A stretch of DNA of 64,000 bases from Methyloradius palustris. GTDB lineage: Bacteria > Pseudomonadota > Gammaproteobacteria > Burkholderiales > Methylophilaceae. The translations under genes and the position numbers were made by a program. The notes beneath the pieces were generated by a model. That model saw nothing but the letters and a program-made list of their open reading frames with translations, was not told where the DNA came from and ran no database searches. The stretch is taken from assembly GCF_019703875.1 (NCBI RefSeq), contig NZ_AP024110.1, positions 124,001 through 188,000 on the forward strand, read 5' to 3'. Of the stretch, positions 7,145-15,155 are shown one piece after another. The number at the start of each line of letters is the position of its first letter. Position 1 is the stretch's first letter.

Positions 7145-9148
7145 ATGAAAAATAAATCAGCTAAACGCAGTGCTAATAAAACGCCAGCCTCATCATCTTT
7201 GTTAGGGAAAATGCTGGGCACGCAAGGCCTTGCTGCTAGCTCACAAAGACAGATAGATGCAAATACTGCAGCACAACTACTGCAGCAGGCGATTGATTTT
7301 CAGCAGGCAAACAAATTTGATCAGGCACTGGCCATTTATCATGAATTATTAGCAGCACACCCTAACGATTACCGTGTATTGACGCTGGTTTCTACTGTGC
7401 ATTTGCACTTGAAAGCTTTTGAGCAATGCCTGACATACACCACAAAATCCATCGCTATCAACCCGAACCAGGCAGATGCACACGATATCGCCGGTGATGC
7501 TTATACCTATCTCAACCGGTTTGAGGAATCTGCAGCGAGTTATGAAAAGTCCATTGCCCTCAAGCCAGATAATGCCGAAGCTCACTACAATTGCGCCAAT
7601 GCTTTAAAGCTGGCAAAGCTTGATGATCAGGCATTAGTCCATTACCAGCTAGTGATTGCCTTAAAGCCTGACTATGCAGAAGCGCATCACAACCTAGGCG
7701 TCATACTTTGGCAAAAGAAACAGTTAAATGAGGCATTGTTATGCTTCAACAAAGCCATTGAATTGATGCCTAAATACGCGAATGCGTACATGAATTGCGG
7801 CAACGTGCTGGCCGATTTGAACAAGCATGAGTTTGCCGTTGCCCATTACAACTATGCGATAGAGCTGAACCCTAACCATGCGATTACCTATAACAATCGG
7901 GGCGCTGCTCATAACAAACTGAAAGCGTATGATTTTGCGATGGAGGATTATGCGCGGGCCATTGAATTAGACCCCAACTATGGAGCGGCCTACATTAATC
8001 AAGGTAATACTTTGCTTGCCCTTGGCCGTCGTGATGATGCCTTAGCCTCTTACAACAAGGCCATGCAAATCGATCCAAATAATTCACAAAGTTATACCAA
8101 CCGCGGCAATCTCTACCTTGATAGCCAACAATTTGATCTAGCAATCGCCGATTACGATCATGCCAGCGAATTAGCTCCCGACAATGCTACTTGTTTATGG
8201 AACAAGGCCATTATCAAGATATTACTTGGCGAATATGAGGAAGGCTGGCACTTGTATGAATATGGTTGGGATGCTGAAGGCCCACCACGTGGCCACAGAA
8301 AACCCTATAGCCAACCTAGTCTGGTAGGGAATGATCCCAAAGCGGCGCATATAGCCAAAGAAGCCTTAGCAGGTAAGCGCGTGATGCTCCACGCTGAACA
8401 AGGTCTGGGTGATGCAATTCAGTTTGCCCGCTATGCCCCAATGGTAGAAGCGCTGGGCGCCAAGATCATTCTTAACGTGCACAAGCCCTTACTTGGCTTG
8501 ATGCGTACCTTGTCACCAGATTATCAGCTCATTGAAAAAGAGCAGGAGTATGCCGAATTTGACTATCACTGCGCGCTGATGAGCTTACCTTTTTATTTCA
8601 AGACAACTGTGGATACCGTGCCTGCGGCAGTGCCTTATCTGGCAGTAGATCAATCTAAAAAAGCAGGCCTGAAACTGGCTGAAAAGAAAGGGCTGCGTGT
8701 CGGCCTCGTCTGGTCAGGTTCAACCACTCATACCAAAGACTATAAACGCAGCGTACCGCTTGCCAAACTAGCCCCCTTGATGGAATTGCCGATTGAATTC
8801 CACAGCATGCAAAAAGAAATTCGGCCAAATGACCAAGCAACGCTGGATGCAGGGATGCCAATACAACTGCATATCAGCGAGTTGAATGATTTTACTGATA
8901 CAGCAGCGCTGATTGATGAAATGGATGTGGTGATTTCAGTCGATACTTCAGTAGCCCACTTGGCAGGTGCAATCGGTAAGCCAGTTTGGATTTTATTGCC
9001 AGTCGTACCAGATTATCGATGGCTGCTAGATCGTGAGGATACCCCTTGGTATCCCACTGCTAAACTCTTCAGGCAAAAAACAATTGGAGATTGGGATAGC
9101 GTGATTGCTGAGCTTGTAGATGCTTTGAAGACATTTCATGTTCAATGA
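7145..9148 (+). CDS. TPR-repeat protein with C-terminal glycosyltransferase-9-like domain (paralogue 2)
   Basis: A 667-residue paralogue of the preceding gene. The ATG at 7145, 10 nt after the upstream stop, is preferred to an in-frame start inside the previous gene at 7091. It carries about ten TPR units (roughly residues 40-380), twice the number in paralogue 1, explaining most of the length difference. The C-terminal domain keeps the same blocks: GKRVMLHAEQGLGDAIQFARYAP, VGLVWSGSTTH, ISVDTSVAHLAGAIGKPVW and DTPWYPTAKLFRQK. The pair looks like a tandem duplication followed by repeat-number change. TPR plus GT-like domains suggest a protein-binding scaffold attached to a glycan-transfer fold; substrate unknown. 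Its 3' end overlaps the convergent toxin gene by 7 nt. Confidence 0.75.
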   Translation: MKNKSAKRSANKTPASSSLLGKMLGTQGLAASSQRQIDANTAAQLLQQAIDFQQANKFDQALAIYHELLAAHPNDYRVLTLVSTVHLHLKAFEQCLTYTTKSIAINPNQADAHDIAGDAYTYLNRFEESAASYEKSIALKPDNAEAHYNCANALKLAKLDDQALVHYQLVIALKPDYAEAHHNLGVILWQKKQLNEALLCFNKAIELMPKYANAYMNCGNVLADLNKHEFAVAHYNYAIELNPNHAITYNNRGAAHNKLKAYDFAMEDYARAIELDPNYGAAYINQGNTLLALGRRDDALASYNKAMQIDPNNSQSYTNRGNLYLDSQQFDLAIADYDHASELAPDNATCLWNKAIIKILLGEYEEGWHLYEYGWDAEGPPRGHRKPYSQPSLVGNDPKAAHIAKEALAGKRVMLHAEQGLGDAIQFARYAPMVEALGAKIILNVHKPLLGLMRTLSPDYQLIEKEQEYAEFDYHCALMSLPFYFKTTVDTVPAAVPYLAVDQSKKAGLKLAEKKGLRVGLVWSGSTTHTKDYKRSVPLAKLAPLMELPIEFHSMQKEIRPNDQATLDAGMPIQLHISELNDFTDTAALIDEMDVVISVDTSVAHLAGAIGKPVWILLPVVPDYRWLLDREDTPWYPTAKLFRQKTIGDWDSVIAELVDALKTFHVQ

Positions 9149-9441
9149 AAGTCATCTTCGCGCTGATGTCTGATAGATAAAATCGTCACAGTTTCTTTAT
9201 CTTCAATTTCAAACATTGCAACGTAGCCATTAGCGCCAAATGGGATGATCAGCTCTCGTAAGAAAGGGTTGCTAGGCTCGGCTTTGCGACAAGATAAGGC
9301 GAATGTTTTTAGTAGGTGCATCGCTTGTTCAATCGTTAATATTGCGCGCTCTGCTGTTGCTGTATCTTGATCCAGCCAAAAATCGAATAATCGCTCGATA
9401 TCATCTTTGGCCTGCTGGGTGTAACGAACCGCGTAACTCAT
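9142..9441 (-). CDS. RelE/ParE-family toxin
   Basis: A 99-residue protein of toxin size. The start VRYTQQAKDDIERLFDFWL is typical of the ParE/RelE fold (N-terminal strand and helix pair). It ends with the family C-terminal pattern RELIIPFGANGYVAMFEI...VTILSIRHQRED, containing the conserved Arg/His near the end. It lies immediately downstream of a small antitoxin-like gene, the start codon following that stop with no gap, so the two are coupled. Known relatives either cleave mRNA on the ribosome (RelE) or poison gyrase (ParE); sequence alone does not decide. The last 7 nt overlap the end of the convergent TPR gene. Confidence 0.85.
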   Translation of the reverse strand: MSYAVRYTQQAKDDIERLFDFWLDQDTATAERAILTIEQAMHLLKTFALSCRKAEPSNPFLRELIIPFGANGYVAMFEIEDKETVTILSIRHQREDDFH

Positions 9442-9717
9442 TTAGGTGTTATCAGTGAGTTTAGCAGCCAGTTTTGACTTCAATTCTGTGATGACTTCAT
9501 CATCGCTGTAGTAAATCCCCGTTTTTTTAGCTTCATCGCTTGAAGCTAAACCACGAGCAATGAATTCTTGCTGGAATTTTCTGCGCTCTATATTGGTTTT
9601 GAGAGACTGTTCAACAAAGCTGGAAAGCGTCTCGCCTTGCTGCAATACGTTTTCTGCTGCATGCCTGAGTTCTGGCGAAACTCTTAATGATGGGATTGTG
9701 GCTGTTTTCATAAACAC
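9442..9717 (-). CDS. Antitoxin with N-terminal ribbon-helix-helix-like segment
   Basis: A 91-residue protein encoded directly before the RelE/ParE-type toxin. The N-terminal ~45 residues (ATIPSLRVSPELRHAAENVL, then GETLSSFVEQSL) look like a CopG/YlcI-type ribbon-helix-helix DNA-binding unit. The charged C-terminal half (RRKFQQEFIARGLAS...) would wrap the toxin. Met1 and Met3 are both possible starts. In known pairs the antitoxin neutralises the toxin and represses the shared promoter, which would lie in the ~60-nt gap above 9717. The module separates the TPR genes from cobU, suggesting insertion into the cobalamin region. Confidence 0.75.
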   Translation of the reverse strand: MFMKTATIPSLRVSPELRHAAENVLQQGETLSSFVEQSLKTNIERRKFQQEFIARGLASSDEAKKTGIYYSDDEVITELKSKLAAKLTDNT

Positions 9718-9776
9718 TCCTTTGCATTACATATGCGATGCATTATGGATGGTTTCTGTTGAATCAGCAAATTTGT

Positions 9777-10301
9777 CTATTTAAGCTTCAAGGGCAACCC
9801 TGCCGCCACAAAAATCACTTCCTCGCATAATGCTGCAATCGCCTGATTCAGCCTGCCAGCTTCATCCTGAAATTGACGATTGATTTCTCCCAGTGGCACA
9901 ATGCCCATCCCAACTTCATTGCTGACGAATATGATTTTTCCAGGCAGTGTGGGTAATACTGTTAGCAACGCGGCACGTTCAGCTTGCCAATCTACGCCTT
10001 CTGGAGGGGCGCATTCAGGGCAGATACATTGTGCAAGCCACAAAGTCAGGCAATCTACAATCAGGCAATGGTCTGGCGAGGCTTCAGCCTGTAAAGTGGT
10101 CGCGAGTTGATGCGGTACTTCCACAGTCTTCCAATGCTTAGCACGGCGGCTCTTGTGATGCGCTACCCGTTCGCCGAATTCGCTATCATAGACTTGTGCT
10201 GTGGCGATATAAGTCACTGTCAGGTCACTCTCGCTCGCTATTTTCTCGGCATAAGCACTTTTGCCAGAGCGCGCGCCACCTAATATCAAGCTTGTCGTCA
10301 T
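9777..10301 (-). CDS. cobU: Adenosylcobinamide kinase / adenosylcobinamide-phosphate guanylyltransferase
   Basis: Phosphorylates adenosylcobinamide, then transfers GMP from GTP to make adenosylcobinamide-GDP, the substrate of CobS. The ATG at 10301 is chosen because it begins MTTSLILGGARSGKS, placing the P-loop at residues 8-15 as in the family, and a GAAGAG-like ribosome-binding site precedes it; an in-frame start 24 codons upstream adds unrelated sequence. RVAHHKSRR (45-53) holds the histidine that carries GMP in the family. VDCLTLWL and FVSNEVGMGIVP are further CobU motifs. The 174 residues are normal length. It lies 32 nt downstream of the BtuF-like gene on the same strand, so the two are likely cotranscribed. 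Confidence 0.95.
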   Translation of the reverse strand: MTTSLILGGARSGKSAYAEKIASESDLTVTYIATAQVYDSEFGERVAHHKSRRAKHWKTVEVPHQLATTLQAEASPDHCLIVDCLTLWLAQCICPECAPPEGVDWQAERAALLTVLPTLPGKIIFVSNEVGMGIVPLGEINRQFQDEAGRLNQAIAALCEEVIFVAAGLPLKLK

Positions 10302-10333
10302 ATGAAGCTCTTCATTTAAATTCCAGTCGGGGT

Positions 10334-11161
10334 TTAGCCCCAGTGTTTGCCATGGGCTTGCTTGACGCCCCATTGTTGAATAATGGTTTGCAACTGTTTA
10401 AGTCCATGTGTGATTATAGAAGGCCCAGGTTGCAGAATATCTGCCGATTTTATTTCTCGTACAAAACCGTTTTTTACCGCTGGTATCACATTCCAGCCAG
10501 GCCTTGCCATTACTTGCTCAGGCTGGAATTTTTTGCCACACCAAGAGCCTATAATGATGTCTGGCATGTGCTCAATTACTTGGTCTGAGTCAGCAATAAT
10601 GCGTTCTTTGGCCGATGTTTGCATTGATAAATCGGCAAAGCAATCTTCGCCACCAGCAATTTTGATGAGGTCAGCCACCCAACGGATGCCGCTGATTAAT
10701 GGGTCATTCCATTCTTCAAAATATACTTTTGGCTTAGCCGGCAGGTACAGCGCAGTTTCTTCAACACGTTCGATAGTTATTTGCAGTTCTTTGACTAATG
10801 CGGAAGCTTTTTCTGGCACGCCGATTAGCCCTCCAAGCGTAGTGACCATGCGTAAAATATCATCGACTGAGCGCTGGTTAAACACATGTACTTCAACACC
10901 AGCTTTAATCAGGGCGGCGGCTATATCGGCTTGTAAGTCAGAAAAGCCTAATACCAAGTCTGGTTTTAAATCGAGAATCTTATCAATCTTGGCGCTGGTA
11001 AACGCGGATACTTTGGGCTTCTCGCGTCGAGCTATTGCTGGCCTTGTTGTAAAGCCAGAAATGCCGACAATGCGCGCTTGCTCGCCCAAGAGATACAAAA
11101 CCTCTGTGGTCTCGGTCGTCATGCAGACGATGCGTTGCGCATATTGATGAGTGCTAGTCAA
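10334..11161 (-). CDS. BtuF-like cobalamin-binding protein lacking a signal peptide
   Basis: A 275-residue protein of the periplasmic-binding-protein type used for cobalamin or iron-chelate uptake. Motifs include RIVCMTTETTEVLYLLG, LKPDLVLGFSDLQ, YFEEWNDPLISG and HMPDIIIGSWCGK. It starts at a TTG (11161) after an AGGAAG ribosome-binding site. An in-frame TGA four codons upstream (11171-11173) rules out a longer N terminus, and no signal peptide is visible, so as written it should stay in the cytoplasm. No BtuC permease or BtuD ATPase is nearby. It sits before cobU in one transcript, so a role in cobamide/cobinamide binding or salvage is plausible. The exact function is unproven. Confidence 0.8.
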   Translation of the reverse strand: MTSTHQYAQRIVCMTTETTEVLYLLGEQARIVGISGFTTRPAIARREKPKVSAFTSAKIDKILDLKPDLVLGFSDLQADIAAALIKAGVEVHVFNQRSVDDILRMVTTLGGLIGVPEKASALVKELQITIERVEETALYLPAKPKVYFEEWNDPLISGIRWVADLIKIAGGEDCFADLSMQTSAKERIIADSDQVIEHMPDIIIGSWCGKKFQPEQVMARPGWNVIPAVKNGFVREIKSADILQPGPSIITHGLKQLQTIIQQWGVKQAHGKHWG

Positions 11162-11201
11162 AATACTTCCTCAACTTATTTCAGGGCGAATCATTACCAA
11201 T

Positions 11202-11236
11202 AAAAAAGCCGCACAACATGGCTGTGCGGCTTTTTT
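11202..11236 (-). terminator. Strong intrinsic terminator after btuM
   Basis: An inverted repeat with arms AAAAAAGCCGCACA and TGTGCGGCTTTTTT around a 7-nt loop gives a GC-rich stem with T-runs on both sides. It lies just past the btuM stop on the minus strand and upstream of the BtuF-like gene, so it should end the btuB-btuM transcript and separate it from BtuF-cobU. Confidence 0.85.
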
Positions 11237-11250
11237 GGTCTTAATTTAGG

Positions 11251-11829
11251 TTAAGCCTGAACAGATTTTCCAACCTGAATCAAGCGGAAAGCCTTAACTG
11301 CCAGCCAGAAAGCTGCCATGTACATCAGGGTGAAACCAACATAGGTCGGCAGATAGTTCCAACCATACTGCAAGGTTTCTAGTACGCCGTTGTTAGGGAA
11401 GCGGCCAGAGAACAAGTAGTAAGCCTGGGTTGAAATAACGAATGCAACTACGGTAGTGATCACGCTAGTCAATACATATGGCTTAACAGCAAAAGCATCT
11501 GCCCTTGAGGCTAGCCACAGACCACCCAGCCACATCGCACCATAAGCTGGAATCAAACCCCAGTAACCGTTAGTCAGGCAAAAGCCTTGCATTGGGTCAA
11601 GCGCAGCAGCACCAAAATCAATCACGGTCGCCAACACAAAAAATGCCGCAAACCACCATGCACGCTTGAGATAAAGCCCGCCTAGCAGAAACAAGGCAAG
11701 ACTGGCGTCAGGCAACGATACTGCTGTTAGCACATGGCTACCACGCGTTAGCAGCATGAAAAACGCAATTAATGCAGCGATTGCGATTGGTTTATAGCTA
11801 ATCATTAGATTTTTTTGTGTTGAGTTCAC
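11251..11829 (-). CDS. btuM: BtuM-type cobalamin transporter
   Basis: A 192-residue integral membrane protein with about six hydrophobic segments, the size of ECF S-component-like BtuM. It is second in a btuB-btuM unit that follows a cobalamin riboswitch. Cys84 in PMQGFCLTNGYWGL sits at the start of a transmembrane segment. The characterised BtuM of Thiobacillus denitrificans uses a conserved cysteine at about this position to bind the cobalt of B12. BtuM proteins move B12 across the inner membrane without BtuCD, which fits the absence of btuC and btuD here. Assignment rests on size, topology, cysteine position and context; a generic membrane protein of the B12 regulon is the alternative. Confidence 0.8.
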   Translation of the reverse strand: MNSTQKNLMISYKPIAIAALIAFFMLLTRGSHVLTAVSLPDASLALFLLGGLYLKRAWWFAAFFVLATVIDFGAAALDPMQGFCLTNGYWGLIPAYGAMWLGGLWLASRADAFAVKPYVLTSVITTVVAFVISTQAYYLFSGRFPNNGVLETLQYGWNYLPTYVGFTLMYMAAFWLAVKAFRLIQVGKSVQA

Positions 11830-11903
11830 TTAGATTTCCTTCTGTCTTGCTGAATATTAAACAATGATAACATCTTGCGACCTGATTTTTCAGGCCGCAA
11901 TCC

Positions 11904-13847
11904 TTAAAAGTCCGCTTTCATGCCAACTCTCCAAGTGCGCACAAAATCAATAGGGTAGATAAAATTATCAGCGACTTGTATTGAGTTTTCATGCTCAAAC
12001 AGATTATTTATTGCAGTGAAAAAATTAACATTTTTATATTGATAATTTAAAGCAATATTTGTTGTTTGATAGCTATTTTGTTTTTGGCTTAAATTATTCT
12101 GGAAGTCATTATATGCATAAGCATCTGAACGCCATGTTTGATTTAGATTTAAGCTAGCGTGATCAAGAAATTTATAGTTCAAATTTGCAACTACGCTATG
12201 TTTTGGCACTCCTGGTAAATTCTTATTACTAATATTTGTGCCGTCTGTTTCAACTTCGCTGTCAATAATTGCACGCGTATAATTGTAAATAATTGAGGCA
12301 CCTAGATTCTCGGAGATTTTAAGGCTGTCTTGTAGTTCAATGCCATATTTGTGTGATTTATCAATATTAGTGTTGACCCCAAAAGGACCTACACTATGAT
12401 CAAGATAAATTTCATCATGCAACCAACTATAGAAAGCTGTAGCCTTAAATTTATTGTTTGATAGGACTTGATTTAAGCCAATATTAAATGTTTTAGCCTC
12501 TTGAGGTTTTATGAATCCACTGAATATCGTTTTGGATGTAGCGGTATCAAAAACGAAAGATCGATCAATGTCAGGGCTTTCAAAGCTTTTATTGTAGTTA
12601 GAAAAAATACTTAACGTAGAACCAAGTCGATAATTTGCGCCAATATCCCATGCATTTAGATTATTGTCTCCACTGGCTGAAGTGTCGCCAACTGGATTAT
12701 TTGCATATGTAACGTCTTCTCTTCTTGCGCCAGCAGATAAGGTAAGTGCATCTATTTTGTAATCACCTTGTGCAAAAAAAGCCTGATTCTCTTTAGTGGT
12801 TACATCGGTTGTCGAAGAACGTTTACCATCAAAATTCTGGAAACCAACAATCAAGCTCTTGAAGTCATCACAATAGTTGATGGAGATATCGTTTGATTGA
12901 TAGCGATAGTTGCTGGTGGAAGGAAAGTCAGAAATATAGGAAGACAATTTTGTTTCGTCATAATGAGTAGCATTAATTCTGATGTTATTCGTAATGTCAT
13001 ATTCAACGCCTACTCGCCACTGGTCACTATTCAAGTTTTGGTGTGTATATGGATTAACACCACCGTTTTGTGAGGGGTCTGTTTTAAATTGCGCCAAACT
13101 TAAGGCATTTACATATCGAATATCGTTCCGTGAACTGGTACCTTCAACATTGAAACGTAGATTGTCTAATGGCTTAATTTTAAGTTTTACATTCTGCGTA
13201 TCGCTAGTGAACTCATCTTTATTACCAGTCACATCTTTTTGACTAAATCCATCATAGGAGTCATGGGCCGCATTTGCAGATAGATCAAAATACTTTTCTG
13301 AAATGCCAGCATTGATGTAATGATTCTGTTGACCATAGTTTCCACCAGAAACACTCGCTGTGACGCCAGTTTTATTTTTTGTATAGATTTGAATAGCGCC
13401 AGCCGTTGCCCCATCGCCGTAGATAACAGAACCACTACCTTTACTGATCTCAATACGATCAATATTACCAAGTGGGATAGCAGCAAGCAGTTGCGGTATT
13501 CCATCAATATTATTTAAGCGTTGACCATCTACGGTAATAACAACATTCTGGGATCCATTCTCACCGCCATAACCGCGAAGATTGATTGATGGAGTCGCTT
13601 TATTACCAAAACTTGACAGTACATTGAGTGATGTTTGCTGGGCTAAATAGTCATAAAGTGTTGCTGCGCCAGAAGCTTGAATATCTTTAGCTGTATGAAT
13701 CTCTGAAGCGTAAGTTGTCTCAGTATCTCTGCGCTCAAAACGATTGGCGCTGACCAATACATCATCCGAAGTAAGATCAACATCTGCAGCAAAGGTATTG
13801 GACGTAAAGAGGAGGCCGACAAGGCCTGCAATGGTGGTTTTTTTCAT
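11904..13847 (-). CDS. btuB: TonB-dependent outer-membrane cobalamin receptor
   Basis: A 647-residue outer-membrane receptor. It has a cleavable signal peptide (about residues 1-20, ending in Ala-Phe-Ala), a TonB box DDVLVSANRF at 28-37, and a plug domain to about residue 150 with SINLRGYGG, VITVDGQRLNN and IDRIEISKGSGSVIYGDGA. A beta-barrel follows, ending in Phe (RTWRVGMKADF), as usual for Bam-assembled proteins. Specificity for cobalamin or cobinamide is inferred from the riboswitch about 155 nt upstream and the downstream btuM. The length is close to E. coli BtuB. The 74-nt gap to btuM and the terminator beyond it define a two-gene unit. Base composition is somewhat more AT-rich than the neighbours, as is frequent in surface receptors. 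Confidence 0.92.
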   Translation of the reverse strand: MKKTTIAGLVGLLFTSNTFAADVDLTSDDVLVSANRFERRDTETTYASEIHTAKDIQASGAATLYDYLAQQTSLNVLSSFGNKATPSINLRGYGGENGSQNVVITVDGQRLNNIDGIPQLLAAIPLGNIDRIEISKGSGSVIYGDGATAGAIQIYTKNKTGVTASVSGGNYGQQNHYINAGISEKYFDLSANAAHDSYDGFSQKDVTGNKDEFTSDTQNVKLKIKPLDNLRFNVEGTSSRNDIRYVNALSLAQFKTDPSQNGGVNPYTHQNLNSDQWRVGVEYDITNNIRINATHYDETKLSSYISDFPSTSNYRYQSNDISINYCDDFKSLIVGFQNFDGKRSSTTDVTTKENQAFFAQGDYKIDALTLSAGARREDVTYANNPVGDTSASGDNNLNAWDIGANYRLGSTLSIFSNYNKSFESPDIDRSFVFDTATSKTIFSGFIKPQEAKTFNIGLNQVLSNNKFKATAFYSWLHDEIYLDHSVGPFGVNTNIDKSHKYGIELQDSLKISENLGASIIYNYTRAIIDSEVETDGTNISNKNLPGVPKHSVVANLNYKFLDHASLNLNQTWRSDAYAYNDFQNNLSQKQNSYQTTNIALNYQYKNVNFFTAINNLFEHENSIQVADNFIYPIDFVRTWRVGMKADF

Positions 13848-14000
13848 TATATTCCCTTAATAACATGCGACCCCGCATGTTTTAATGATTGATTTGTAAG
13901 GGAAATAACACGAGATATTGATAAAACGAAACGAGCGCGGGCAAGACTTTGCCATGCAATAACGTCCCGAAAACCGTCACCCCGCGGTATTCCCAAGCTT

Positions 14001-14225
14001 ATATTGTTAGGCCGGTCTCCGGGCTCATACGTCTTGTTAATTCACCTTCCCATGATTTTCATCACAGTGGTATGTCGAATTAACCACACGTAATTACCGT
14101 TGCGGGGGCAGCACAGGAATTAATTTGAATGCTTAGATATGACTCGAGATCAAATGTCACCTGTTTCCCAGTTTCACTTAATCGCAGCAACTTGCTAAAA
14201 CTGCGATGTCAGCACCTGACAACAT
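14001..14225 (-). promoter_or_regulatory. Cobalamin riboswitch upstream of btuB-btuM
   Basis: On the minus strand, in order: P1 left ATGTTGT (14225-14219), GGTGC with a hairpin TCGCAG/CTGCGA, GGGAAACAGG, the core GCTGCCCCCGCAACGG, the B12-box region CCACTGTGATGAAAATCATG with GGGAAGG, and the terminal GAGCCCGGAGACCGGCC. P1 right ACAATAT (14007-14001) pairs with P1 left, allowing one G-U. These are the conserved blocks of the AdoCbl riboswitch in canonical order. Downstream, before the btuB ATG, short stems (one GGCAA/TTGCC around 13950) could form the expression platform. High cobalamin should shut off btuB and btuM. Confidence 0.95.
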
Positions 14226-14349
14226 GGTTCAATTATATGTTACAGAAGGCAAAATCGGCAAAGCTTAATTTTTGATAAGGTGTTGTAATACTTTCAAAAA
14301 TCGCTGTTAACAGTTGACCACACAAGGTTTTTCAAATTATAGTGACATC

Positions 14350-14562
14350 ATGGAAACAGATTTAAACGTGCTTGAAGCCAAATTGACGCAGCTCATTGAG
14401 CTATGTCAGTCACTGCGTGCAGAGAACTTGCAATTGAGGCAAGAGCTTGCCCAAGGGCGTGATGACACTAAACAGTTAAAGAGCCAGATGACGGAAGCCA
14501 GTGCCAGACTTGAGGCCTTGATTGAGCGTTTGCCACAAACCGTTGTTGAAGGTGTGTTATGA
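14350..14562 (+). CDS. ZapB-like small coiled-coil protein (TIGR02449-type)
   Basis: A 70-residue, almost wholly alpha-helical protein (METDLNVLEAKLTQLIELC, then QSLRAENLQLRQELA) with heptad leucines, predicted as a coiled coil. The ATG at 14350 is preferred over one 12 codons upstream because it begins the heptads directly. It overlaps zapA by 4 nt (ATGA), the usual arrangement in gamma- and betaproteobacteria, where the upstream partner is a ZapB-like or TIGR02449 protein of the divisome. A role in FtsZ-ring support is inferred from the coupling with zapA. Confidence 0.75.
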   Translation: METDLNVLEAKLTQLIELCQSLRAENLQLRQELAQGRDDTKQLKSQMTEASARLEALIERLPQTVVEGVL

Positions 14563-14864
14563 GTCAGCCTACAGGTGTTGATGTCAATATCATGGGCCGC
14601 GAATTCAGGGTGGCTTGCACTGAAGATGAACGTGAAGGATTGGAAAACTCAGTCAAGTATCTTGATAAAAAGATGCGCGACATTCGCGATACTGGCAAGG
14701 TGATTGGCATAGAGCGCATCGCTATCATGGCGGCATTGAATCTTGCACATGAGTTGTTAACAACTCGCACTGGTGGCTTTGACGTTGGTGATTTCAAGCG
14801 TAGAATTGACGGCATGCAAGAACAGATTGATAGTGCATTAGCCGAGCAAAATAAGCTTTTTTAG
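14559..14864 (+). CDS. zapA: Cell division protein ZapA
   Basis: A 101-residue cytoplasmic protein that crosslinks FtsZ filaments. The N-terminal globular part has VDVNIMGREFRVACTEDE, the typical start of ZapA, followed by LDKKMRDIRDTGKVIGIERIAIMAALNLAHELL. The last ~35 residues form the dimerising coiled coil. It overlaps the preceding coiled-coil gene by 4 nt and is followed by 6S RNA, as in many proteobacteria. Confidence 0.93.
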   Translation: MSQPTGVDVNIMGREFRVACTEDEREGLENSVKYLDKKMRDIRDTGKVIGIERIAIMAALNLAHELLTTRTGGFDVGDFKRRIDGMQEQIDSALAEQNKLF

Positions 14865-14936
14865 CTGTAAAAGTAATTTTCACAAGCCTGTTATATTGCC
14901 CGACTATATTTAAAGCAATCTAATACCTGTTTTCGC

Positions 14937-14969
14937 TGATGAGTTGAATTGAAACTCACAGCATCAGTT
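14937..14969 (+). terminator. Hairpin between zapA and 6S RNA
   Basis: An imperfect inverted repeat CTGATGAGTT...AACTCACAGCATCAG gives an 11-bp interrupted stem just upstream of the 6S RNA, followed by TTTG. It may end the zapA transcript or mark a processing site for 6S. There is no long T-run, so intrinsic termination is uncertain. Confidence 0.4.
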
Positions 14970-15150
14970 TGTTCCCTGCGGTGTTGCTTGGATTATATAT
15001 TCCTTGAACTAGTTTTTGCATAGGTTGCGGTTCGCTTAGTTGCTGTTGTGCGCGCTCCATTTGCGGGTGTACCTGATGTGACTTCAACTGTGACCACTTG
15101 AGCCTTTTTGGTTCAGGATGCTGGTCTAGGCAGCATTTGTGGGGAACTCC
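14970..15150 (+). ncRNA. ssrS: 6S RNA
   Basis: Located directly after zapA, the usual ssrS position. The ends pair as the closing stem: GTTCCC with GGGGAAC, and GGTGTTGCT (from 14980) with GGCAGCATT (from 15129), every position allowing G-U. The 3' half contains hairpin CTTGAGCC/GGTTCAGG, equivalent to the CCUUGAACC hairpin of E. coli 6S, and the middle is an extended weakly paired region of the right size. The total is about 180 nt, normal for 6S. It mimics an open promoter and sequesters sigma-70 RNA polymerase in stationary phase. The exact ends are estimates. The 5-formyltetrahydrofolate cyclo-ligase gene that often follows ssrS is absent. Confidence 0.85.
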
Positions 15151-15155
15151 TATTT

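Noticed and set aside
10383..11147. 254-codon open frame antisense to the BtuF-like gene
   Set aside because: It lacks family motifs and is Ser/Ile-rich, while the minus strand gives a clear BtuF-like protein with a good ribosome-binding site.
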